A stretch of DNA of 64,000 bases from Crocinitomicaceae bacterium (lineage in GTDB: Bacteria > Bacteroidota > Bacteroidia > Flavobacteriales_D > Crocinitomicaceae): the NCBI GenBank assembly GCA_020436025.1, contig JAGQYP010000002.1, forward strand, positions 1-64,000. Reading direction: 5' to 3'. Shown piece after piece: positions 28,297-35,509 of the stretch (position 1 is its first letter; every line of letters starts with the position of its first letter). The translations under genes and the position numbers were made by a program. Below the pieces are notes generated by a model, which was not told the origin of the DNA, searched no databases, and worked only from the letters and a program-made list of their open reading frames with translations.

Positions 28297-28304
28297 AAGC
28301 TACA
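28297..28304 (-). promoter_or_regulatory. -7 promoter element of the cco operon
   Basis: Minus-strand TAGCTTTG, an exact TAnnTTTG match 23 bases before the ccoS start. A TTTG at 28321-28324 could be the -33 element, although the 16-base spacer is short. Confidence 0.5.
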
Positions 28305-28332
28305 AATAAAGAAAGCATTTCAAAGGTGATTT

Positions 28333-28368
28333 ATGACACATATCAACACCTACTCTGATTTTTGTCAA
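28333..28368 (-). promoter_or_regulatory. Two FNR/CRP-like boxes upstream of ccoS
   Basis: Plus-strand ATGACACATATCAA (28333-28346) and CTGATTTTTGTCAA (28355-28368) each match 8 of 10 specified bases of TTGATNNNNATCAA. Their centres are 22 bases apart. The proximal one lies about 45 bases before the inferred start site. An oxygen-sensing regulator would suit this operon; binding is inferred. Confidence 0.45.
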
Positions 28369-28391
28369 AGAATTCATATACGCATAACATC

Positions 28392-28427
28392 AAAAAAGCC
28401 CGACTCATCTATGAATCAGGCTTTTAA
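28392..28427 (-). terminator. Intrinsic terminator of the helicase gene
   Basis: A long stem AAAGCCTGATTCAT / ATGAGTCGGGCTTT followed by T residues on the minus strand, between the helicase stop and the cco promoter. Confidence 0.85.
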
Positions 28428-28478
28428 GCTTCAAAACGAATTGTTGAAAAATTATGACATTTTTATGACAAAAGTTTT

Positions 28479-29987
28479 TCACATATCTAAATTCGCTCTC
28501 AATTTTTGTGCTAATTGTCGGTTGTAAGTATCAAACAACCATTTGAAATAATTGTCAGTCGATTTTGAAATCAATTTGGTGTATTGTTTCAATCTATATT
28601 CGATTTGTTCTTGCAACATTTCCTGCAATTCAATTCCGTCGTATAAGTCTTCCGAATTTGCAATGATTGCTTCTGCGTGATTTTCAATGGAACGATCTAC
28701 GGCTTCTTTTCCTTTTTCACCACTATTGACAATCTCATCGTATACCCTCTTCATGCAGAAACTTTCGATCAATTGAGTATCCATCTTTTCCTTCACTTTC
28801 TGAGGAATTTCATATTCTACCTCAAAAGCCATGTCGTCTTCTTCCGACAATCTCGATTCCAGGAAACGATCTGGATATTTGAAAGCATCAGTCCAGTTGA
28901 TATAATCCTGCCAAAGACCAAATCTTCTTACATTGTTTCCAAGATCGATTACCGTAAACAAATCTTTTTTAGGCAATTTTCTGGATCCTCTACCAATCAT
29001 CTGATGGTACAAAGTAAGCGATCGTGTAGCTCTATTTAAAATGATGGTTTCCACCGAAGGCTCATCAAATCCTGTGGTCAAGATTCCTACAGATGTTAGA
29101 ATGGCATCAGGAGTTTCTTTAAACCATTTAATGATGTCTTTTCTATCCTTATCTGAAAAAGTGGAATCCAAATGTCGAATTTTGTATCCTTTCTTCTTAA
29201 AAGTCTCGTAAACTCTTTCCGAAGTTTCAATTCCAGAATTAAAAATCAGCGTTTTCTTTCCTAAAGCTACTTCCTCATAAGCAAAAAGCAATTTCTCCTG
29301 CATGAAATAGTTGCCATAAACCAATTCAGAAGAACTCACGGTAAAATCCCCATTCGAACCAATTTTTAACCCATGTAGATTCACATCATAAGTAAACGTT
29401 TCTGCATCTGCCAAATATGTTCCTTCGATCAATGATTTGATACTCTCCCCTACGATTAATTCATCGTAATTATCATTTAAAGGAAGCGCTTTATTCGAAC
29501 TTAAAGGAGTAGCAGTTACACCTAAAATGTTAGACCCTTCATAATACTGAAAGATTTTTCTGAATGAATTGTAATGTGCTTCATCCACAATCACCAATCC
29601 AACATCCTGAACAAAATTTTCATTCTCTTGCAAGCGGTTGTTTAAGGTTTCAACCATAGCAATAAAGCACTCGTAATCCTCCTGATCTTCCAAAGACTTT
29701 ACTTCCGAGTTGATGACTTTATTATTGACCTTAATCGCTTTTAGTTGGACAGAAGTCTGTACCGAAAGTTCAATTCTATGAGTCAGGATAAGTACCTTTT
29801 TATTCCAATGTTTGATGTATTCTTTGGCAATTTCAGAGAAGATCACCGTTTTTCCACCACCAGTTGGCAATTGAAATAACAGGTTGAAATTCTGATCATT
29901 TACCTTAAGTTTTTCGATTATTTGTGAGACTGCTTTTTCTTGAAATGGATAAAGTTTTTTCTTAACAAATAATGTTTCGTCAATCAT
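28479..29987 (-). CDS. DEAD/DEAH-box superfamily 2 helicase
   Basis: 502 residues. Walker A QLPTGGGKT (about 40-47), VDEAH (about 130-134), GVTATP, and the motif VI region MIGRGSRKLPKKD; a C-terminal helical tail of about 130 residues. It resembles the type III restriction/UvrB-like SF2 core, but no nuclease or methylase accompanies it. A DNA repair or RNA role is possible. Monocistronic between its terminator and trxB. Confidence 0.88.
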   Translation of the reverse strand: MIDETLFVKKKLYPFQEKAVSQIIEKLKVNDQNFNLLFQLPTGGGKTVIFSEIAKEYIKHWNKKVLILTHRIELSVQTSVQLKAIKVNNKVINSEVKSLEDQEDYECFIAMVETLNNRLQENENFVQDVGLVIVDEAHYNSFRKIFQYYEGSNILGVTATPLSSNKALPLNDNYDELIVGESIKSLIEGTYLADAETFTYDVNLHGLKIGSNGDFTVSSSELVYGNYFMQEKLLFAYEEVALGKKTLIFNSGIETSERVYETFKKKGYKIRHLDSTFSDKDRKDIIKWFKETPDAILTSVGILTTGFDEPSVETIILNRATRSLTLYHQMIGRGSRKLPKKDLFTVIDLGNNVRRFGLWQDYINWTDAFKYPDRFLESRLSEEDDMAFEVEYEIPQKVKEKMDTQLIESFCMKRVYDEIVNSGEKGKEAVDRSIENHAEAIIANSEDLYDGIELQEMLQEQIEYRLKQYTKLISKSTDNYFKWLFDTYNRQLAQKLRANLDM

Positions 29988-30119
29988 GCTCGCGTTTTGA
30001 AAATTGGGCTACAAAAATACAGCCTTTATTCTGATATATGAAATTATTCAGCGGAAATCTCTAAAATCTTTCTTGTAATCTTATCGAAGCATAAAAATGA
30101 ATTGGTAACTCTGGTCACC

Positions 30120-30148
30120 TTGGGAATTCAAAAATTCAATTAATTTTG
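30120..30148 (+). promoter_or_regulatory. Promoter of trxB
   Basis: TTG at 30120-30122, an 18-base spacer, then TAATTTTG at 30141-30148: a good match to the Bacteroidota -33/-7 consensus. The start site would lie near 30155. Confidence 0.65.
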
Positions 30149-30170
30149 GCACTCCTTTGTGAAAAGATCC

Positions 30171-30189
30171 TGTTTTAAGTCTTAAAACA
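30171..30189. promoter_or_regulatory. Perfect palindrome in the trxB leader
   Basis: TGTTTTAAGTCTTAAAACA: nine-base arms around one central base, just downstream of the inferred start site and 57 bases before the ATG. It is shaped like a dimeric repressor site; the one-base centre is unfavourable for an RNA hairpin. Confidence 0.55.
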
Positions 30190-30246
30190 AGAACTAAAAT
30201 CAGAAAGGTTTGTTTACATACTAATTCAAAATAACAATACATTAAT

Positions 30247-31194
30247 ATGAGCGATATAGAAAGAGTAAAATGCCTTATTATTGGTTCAGGACCAGCAGGT
30301 TATACCGCGGCAATTTACGCAGCAAGAGCAGATATGCACCCTGTTTTGTATCAAGGGATGCAGCCAGGAGGACAATTAACAACTACCAATGAAGTTGAGA
30401 ATTTCCCAGGGTATCCACAAGGAATTACCGGACCAGAGATGATGCTGGAATTGCAAGCTCAGGCAGAGCGTTTTCAAGCAGATATCAGAACAGGATTTAT
30501 TGATAAAGTAGATTTTTCTGGACCAGTTCACAAAGCCTGGACAGAAGATGGAAAAGAGATCCATGCAGATACAGTAATTATTTCTACAGGAGCTTCAGCA
30601 AAATACTTAGGACTTGAAAACGAGCAAAGATTGTTGAAAGCTGGTGGAGGTGTTTCTGCCTGTGCGGTTTGCGACGGATTCTTCTACAGAGGACAGGAAA
30701 CTGTAATCGTTGGTGGAGGTGATTCTGCTTGTGAGGAAGCGCATTATTTATCTAAGCTTTGTAGCAAGGTGACCATGTTGATCAGAAGAGATGAAATGAG
30801 AGCCTCAAAAGTGATGATCAAAAGAGTGGAAAATACACCGAATATTGAAATCCTATACAATACTCAAACTATTGATGTAGTTGGAGAAGAAGGTGTAGAA
30901 GGAGTTCATGTAAAAAACGTGGTAACTGGAGAAGAACATACGATACCAGCAACAGGATTTTTCGTAGCTATTGGTCACAAACCCAATACAGATATTTTCA
31001 AAGACTACATCAATTTGGATGAAGTGGGTTACATCAAATATGAAAAACCAGGTACTTCTAAAACCAATGTTCCAGGTGTTTTTGTAGCCGGAGATGCTGC
31101 AGATAAAGAATACAGACAAGCGATTACGGCCGCTGGAACTGGCTGTATGGCCGCTTTGGACGCTGAGAGATATTTGGCGAGTCTGGAAGACTGA
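30247..31194 (+). CDS. trxB: Thioredoxin reductase
   Basis: 315 residues, low-molecular-weight type. FAD loop IIGSGPAGYTAAIYAARA, redox pair Cys139-Ala-Val-Cys142 in SACAVCDG, NADPH loop IVGGGDSACEEA, and C-terminal FVAGDAADKEYRQAITAAGTGCMAALDAE. It reduces thioredoxin with NADPH. Own promoter, a palindromic leader and a terminator at 31333. No thioredoxin gene is nearby. Confidence 0.97.
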   Translation: MSDIERVKCLIIGSGPAGYTAAIYAARADMHPVLYQGMQPGGQLTTTNEVENFPGYPQGITGPEMMLELQAQAERFQADIRTGFIDKVDFSGPVHKAWTEDGKEIHADTVIISTGASAKYLGLENEQRLLKAGGGVSACAVCDGFFYRGQETVIVGGGDSACEEAHYLSKLCSKVTMLIRRDEMRASKVMIKRVENTPNIEILYNTQTIDVVGEEGVEGVHVKNVVTGEEHTIPATGFFVAIGHKPNTDIFKDYINLDEVGYIKYEKPGTSKTNVPGVFVAGDAADKEYRQAITAAGTGCMAALDAERYLASLED

Positions 31195-31300
31195 TGAATT
31201 AAGAATGTAGAATTAAGAATTAAGAATTAAGAATTAAGAATTAAGAATTAAGAATTAAGAACCGAGCGATAGTGGCTTATCGACTGATTAGGAAATAATT
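31195..31300 (+). repeat. GAATTAA heptamer tract and degenerate 42-bp repeat
   Basis: About nine GAATTAA-like units (31196-31260) run into a degenerate copy of the 42-bp interspersed repeat (31260-31300), the same order as at 2440-2525. Confidence 0.85.
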
Positions 31301-31332
31301 TTGAAGTTTGAACTTTGAACTTTGAATTTAAT

Positions 31333-31359
31333 AGGCCCCTTTTTGGGGTCTTTTTTTTT
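31333..31359 (+). terminator. Intrinsic terminator downstream of trxB
   Basis: Stem GGCCCC/GGGGTC with a T-rich loop, followed by nine T. Confidence 0.85.
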
Positions 31360-31411
31360 GCTGTGATTTGAGTAGTCCTTTTTATTGTTTTATATTTTGA
31401 CTCAATTACAC

Positions 31412-32785
31412 ATGGAAAATAATTTAATGGAGGAAATTTCTACTTCTAAAAAACCTGATGGACCTGGAATTGTTGAAACCTATAAAGGTTTGATCAAAAA
31501 GGAATTCATCCAATTTGTTGAGGAAAACTGGAAAGAACATGGTGACACTTTTAAGTTGAATCTTGGGTTTCGGTCTCTTTATTTTGCGATGCACCCGGAT
31601 GCGGTCCAACAAATTAATATTTCAAATAGTCAGAATTACGACAAATTGAAAAGTTATGATGTGGTACGAAAATACCTTACTGGAGAAGGATTAGTTGCAA
31701 GTACAGGTGAATTATGGAAACGTCAACGCAAACTGATGAGTCCCTTCTTCACTCCCAAAGGTGTTCAGGAATATGCTGAAATCATGATTCAAGACTCCAT
31801 CGAGATTGCCGACAGATGGGAAGAACTTGCTCAAACAGAAGAAGAAGTTGAGATTGGTGAAGAAATGATGCGAGTAACTGCTTCCATTATCTTAAAATCC
31901 ATGTTTAGTTCTGAAATTGATGAGGAAACACTGGAAATGAAAGATTGCGTGGAATACATGATCAAGTTTGCGACTACTCAGCAACAAGGATTATATTTTC
32001 CGGATTGGGTTCCAACGAAAAGAAATACGAAATACAAAGAATCCAAAAACAAAGTTTACAAATACATCAATCGAATAATTGCGGAAAGAAAAGCCATTCC
32101 TCAAGATCAATGGCCCGAAGATTTATTGACAAAATTAATGCTTACGGTAGATGAAGAAACGGGTGAAAGCATGTCTGAAAACTTGTTGCGGGATGAATCG
32201 ATTACAGCCTTTTTTGCCGGTCACGAAACCACAGCAAGAACCATGAGTGCCACTTGGTATGCTTTAGCTAAAAATGAAAAAGCCAGAAAAAAATTACACG
32301 AAGAACTAGATCGAGAATTAGGAGATAAAACTCCTACGGTCGAAGATCTGTTTAAACTCCCCTACACGCTAATGGTCGTAAAAGAGGTTTTAAGAATGTA
32401 TCCAGCAGCTCCCTTTTATGTCCGAGACGCGATAGAAGAAGATGTAATCGACGGGTTCAAAATCCCAAAGGGTGCCGCTGTAATGCTTTCCCCCTATTTT
32501 ACGCACAGACACCCAGATTTTTGGGAGAACCCGGATGAATTTAATCCAGACAGATGGGCGCCTGAATTAGAAAAAGAAAGACATCGATATTGCTATCATC
32601 CTTTTGCTACAGGTAAACGAATTTGTATTGGGAACAATTTCTCTCTTTTAGAATCTCAAATTTTAATTGCCGTTTTAGCCAAGAAATTTGACCCAAAACT
32701 AAGGTCTGGATACGAACCAGAATGGGAAATGCAAGGAACTTTAGGGACGAAAGAAGGGTTTCCGATGAGGATTGAAAGGCGTTAG
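31412..32785 (+). CDS. Cytochrome P450
   Basis: 457 residues from ATG 31412; an in-frame TTG at 31385 lies in AT-rich promoter-like DNA and an ATG at 31427 is also possible. I-helix oxygen motif AGHETTA, K-helix ExxR as KEVLRMYP, and haem loop FATGKRICIGN with the ligand Cys at about 405. No membrane anchor, so a soluble enzyme. The sequence is of the CYP4/CYP102-like fatty-acid hydroxylase style, but substrate is unknown. No ferredoxin or reductase neighbour is seen except trxB, which is not a known P450 partner. Confidence 0.93.
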   Translation: MENNLMEEISTSKKPDGPGIVETYKGLIKKEFIQFVEENWKEHGDTFKLNLGFRSLYFAMHPDAVQQINISNSQNYDKLKSYDVVRKYLTGEGLVASTGELWKRQRKLMSPFFTPKGVQEYAEIMIQDSIEIADRWEELAQTEEEVEIGEEMMRVTASIILKSMFSSEIDEETLEMKDCVEYMIKFATTQQQGLYFPDWVPTKRNTKYKESKNKVYKYINRIIAERKAIPQDQWPEDLLTKLMLTVDEETGESMSENLLRDESITAFFAGHETTARTMSATWYALAKNEKARKKLHEELDRELGDKTPTVEDLFKLPYTLMVVKEVLRMYPAAPFYVRDAIEEDVIDGFKIPKGAAVMLSPYFTHRHPDFWENPDEFNPDRWAPELEKERHRYCYHPFATGKRICIGNNFSLLESQILIAVLAKKFDPKLRSGYEPEWEMQGTLGTKEGFPMRIERR

Positions 32786-32838
32786 TTTGTTGATGTATGA
32801 TTTATGATTTACTGATTTATGATGAATGATTTATAAGT
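32786..32838. repeat. TGATTTATGAT-type tract
   Basis: Four to five degenerate TGATTTA/TGATGAA units directly after the P450 stop. Confidence 0.6.
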
Positions 32839-32889
32839 CTAAAACCCCTCATTCTTTTAATTATTCCTTATTTTTCTGAAAAATATTAA

Positions 32890-33459
32890 ATGAGAATCTA
32901 CCTATCAAATCAGTCCAAGAAATTTTCCAAGCATTTGGCTTTTTTCAAATCCAAGAAAGTTATTCCGTATGACAGGAATCTATTAAAGGAAGTTGTTTCT
33001 GAGATCAAACTTGATCAGGTAGAGAATTTTGACCAACTGAATTTCTCTCTCTTGTTTGATTATAAAATTTTCCCAAAAAATATCATGGAAGGTTTTGGTC
33101 AGTGGCAGGAAGAAAATAGAAGCATGCAAGAGGGAGATATATTGGTGCAGCAAATATTCATACCTCCCAATCCGAAATGGTCGCAAAAGATCATAACAGG
33201 CGTACGTATTTCTGAGATCATTGATAAAGCAGATTGCAAAGGATTTAGCTATGAGACTTTAGAAGGTCATGTTGAAAAAGGGATTTCTACTTTCACCATT
33301 GAAAGGAAAGACGAAGGAATCTTTTTTAAAATCCACACCTACTCTAGTCCAGGTAATTTTTTGAGTAAATTAGTGGGGCCTATTTTTTCTAAACATTATC
33401 AGAATTACAGTACCAAAAAGGCCTTGGAGCATTTTAAGCAACTTTATAAACCTAAATAG
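32890..33459 (+). CDS. DUF1990 family protein
   Basis: 189 residues. The diagnostic stretch is GFSYETLEGHVEKGISTFTIE, followed by FKIHTYSSPGNFLSKLVGPIF, which fits DUF1990, a small beta-rich family of unknown function. No signal peptide. The next gene begins at the base after the stop, so the two form an operon. Confidence 0.75.
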   Translation: MRIYLSNQSKKFSKHLAFFKSKKVIPYDRNLLKEVVSEIKLDQVENFDQLNFSLLFDYKIFPKNIMEGFGQWQEENRSMQEGDILVQQIFIPPNPKWSQKIITGVRISEIIDKADCKGFSYETLEGHVEKGISTFTIERKDEGIFFKIHTYSSPGNFLSKLVGPIFSKHYQNYSTKKALEHFKQLYKPK

Positions 33460-33954
33460 ATGTTAAAATTATATACGGTATTTATTGTTCTTTTAATTTT
33501 TGGATGTTCTAATCCGAATTCAAAAATTGATCTTAAACAGAATTGGCCTAATCAATCTATTGATCTATATCTACATGAATACGGTCTTTCTAACCTGAAG
33601 AAATATTATCAGGACAAAATGAAAGAAAAAAATTTCAGCCTTAATAACTCTGGAGATTGCAAAGATTTTATTCCACATCCGGACTCTATTTACCAGAGGC
33701 ATCCTTTTCGATTAAACAGTATCTTAAAGACTGACTCCTCTATTATTATAGACTTTACATTTGTAGAATCATGCTGTCAAAATCTGATGGGCGACTATCG
33801 GATTGAAAATGACACATTATTCTTTGAATATGAAAATGTAAGCGACATAGTTTGTGGGTGTAAATGCTGGTATTGCTTTGAAATGATTATAGATCCAAGA
33901 GAAGCCGAATTCTCCAAAATGAAGGTGAAATATGTTTCTCATCTAAAAAAATAG
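33460..33954 (+). CDS. Small lipoprotein, Cys-rich, unknown function
   Basis: 164 residues with a lipoprotein signal ending LIFGCS (lipid-bearing Cys at about 16). The mature part has Cys pairs (ESCCQNL and VCGCKCWYCFEM) that could bind metal or form disulfides. No family recognised. Directly coupled to the DUF1990 gene. Confidence 0.7.
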   Translation: MLKLYTVFIVLLIFGCSNPNSKIDLKQNWPNQSIDLYLHEYGLSNLKKYYQDKMKEKNFSLNNSGDCKDFIPHPDSIYQRHPFRLNSILKTDSSIIIDFTFVESCCQNLMGDYRIENDTLFFEYENVSDIVCGCKCWYCFEMIIDPREAEFSKMKVKYVSHLKK

Positions 33955-34047
33955 AGGAATCCCCCCTTTCCTAAACAAAAACAATCCGTTCCTGAAAATA
34001 CTTGATTGGGAAATTGGTCGGTGATTATATTCGCGAAAAAATCGACT

Positions 34048-35286
34048 ATGAATTACGCAAAAATTTCTTTTATCACTCTTTTAAATCTACTGTTTTCCGT
34101 ATCCCTTTTATCGCAATCCTTTAATAAAGTAGAGGCGAAAGGAGTCGAAAATAAGAATACTTATATTGACGGGCCTAGTATTGACACTTTAATTAAATAT
34201 AATTTGAATGAGGAAGGAATCGTCATCCATCATAGTGAGAATGTCGTTGTTTTTTTGTCAAACATAGAACATCCTAATCAAAAAAAACATTATTATCCGG
34301 CGATTTTTCGCTTTGAAAAAAAGGGAAATGATTGGAAAAAAATCTATGCGCATTATTTCCACGCTAAACTAACGCGTGATTGTTTCTATGGTGATGCTGA
34401 CAAACCAGTACCTCAAGCAGTTTACGAGCCTAAAACTGGGAATATCGTTGTTTATGGTCAGCGTTTTGCCTTGTTTTTCGAGCATAAAACTCAGGAGCCC
34501 ACCTACATGACAGAAGGAGACTTTAAATTCACTTCCTTTCATGACGGAGTAGTTCTTTGTGATTCGATGATTGCGATTGCAGGTGAAGTTCATTATGAAG
34601 GATATAAGACAAAAACTGTGGTGTATTTGTTTAGAACAGGAATCATGAAATACAAAAAAAGGTCTTTTGACATGGACTTCGGGGCAGGTTGTCCACAGCT
34701 GGTTAAAATTTCAGACAATAGCTTTTATTGCTATAACTCTAAAAAAGATAGCCTCCATAATGCCTATCACAAACTTCGAAAATTCAAATTAGATCGGAAT
34801 GCAAAAGAAGGAAAAGGATCTCTAATTGAGGAATGGAAAAAGGAATTGGTCGTTAAATCAAAAGCTCACCCTTCTGACGAGCACTTTTTAATGTCCATGC
34901 CGGAGTCTAATACTTTTAAAATGATTGACAATAAATTAGTTATACTTTACAGATGGAGCTCTCCAGAATATTATAGCATCGGAGTATATGATCTAAATGG
35001 AAACTTAATCTGGGATAAATTTATTCCTAACAGTACTTCAAGTGGATCCCGCTATTTTATCGATTCCTGGGATGATGGAACTATTTTGTTTGGGTATACT
35101 CCAGATTACAACACCTATTCTGCTTCTGAACTATATTCCATAGGACTGGACGGAGAAATAAAAGATATTGTCCGACTTCCACACCAGGTTAAAGAATTTA
35201 TGGATTTTAAAGGAACTATTAAGGATTTTACATCCTATGCAACTTATGACTACTATTTGAGAAAAATTCATTTTACAATGAAATAA
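34048..35286 (+). CDS. Secreted protein of unknown function
   Basis: 412 residues from ATG 34048; a longer frame to 34006 exists, but the signal peptide (about 1-24, ending SLLSQS) sits right after this ATG. The remainder is rich in short beta strands with Trp/Tyr/Asp repeats (EWKKEL, YRWSSPEYYSIGVYDLNGNLIW, DSWDDGTILFGYTPDYN), which suggests a WD40/propeller-like fold. No family recognised and no neighbour gives a clue. Confidence 0.7.
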   Translation: MNYAKISFITLLNLLFSVSLLSQSFNKVEAKGVENKNTYIDGPSIDTLIKYNLNEEGIVIHHSENVVVFLSNIEHPNQKKHYYPAIFRFEKKGNDWKKIYAHYFHAKLTRDCFYGDADKPVPQAVYEPKTGNIVVYGQRFALFFEHKTQEPTYMTEGDFKFTSFHDGVVLCDSMIAIAGEVHYEGYKTKTVVYLFRTGIMKYKKRSFDMDFGAGCPQLVKISDNSFYCYNSKKDSLHNAYHKLRKFKLDRNAKEGKGSLIEEWKKELVVKSKAHPSDEHFLMSMPESNTFKMIDNKLVILYRWSSPEYYSIGVYDLNGNLIWDKFIPNSTSSGSRYFIDSWDDGTILFGYTPDYNTYSASELYSIGLDGEIKDIVRLPHQVKEFMDFKGTIKDFTSYATYDYYLRKIHFTMK

Positions 35287-35319
35287 ATATAATCTAGCCT
35301 ACCTTTTTATTTAATTGAA

Positions 35320-35343
35320 TTAAAGGCGAATTCCAATAACGCC
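35320..35343 (-). pseudogene. Remnant 3' end of a SpoIIE-type gene (A)
   Basis: On the minus strand the frame reads G-V-I-G-I-R-L-stop. The 20 bases 35321-35340 differ at one position from the true 3' end of the phosphatase gene at 35511-35530. The frame is broken two codons upstream. Confidence 0.6.
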
Positions 35344-35424
35344 CTGAGGTCAATATTCCATTTTAGAAAATTTCACATTAACCAATTTGACTCAGGGTAA
35401 ACTTTGCGTATCACTTTTATTGAT

Positions 35425-35460
35425 CTAAACTCTTATCCCAATTACGCAAACATCATCTAT
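35425..35460 (-). pseudogene. Remnant 3' end of a SpoIIE-type gene (B)
   Basis: On the minus strand it reads IDDVCVIGIRV-stop, the exact protein signature that ends SpoIIE phosphatases in this window (DDVCVIGVRV, DDVCVIGIRL). Upstream of it no phosphatase coding sequence remains. Confidence 0.65.
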
Positions 35461-35509
35461 ATTGACGATAAATGTCAGCATGGTGAATTACTAGTGATCT
35501 TGAAATTGC

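Noticed and set aside
28479-29987. Helicase as part of a phage-defence island
   Set aside because: The gene is monocistronic with its own terminator and is surrounded by housekeeping genes; no partner nuclease or toxin.
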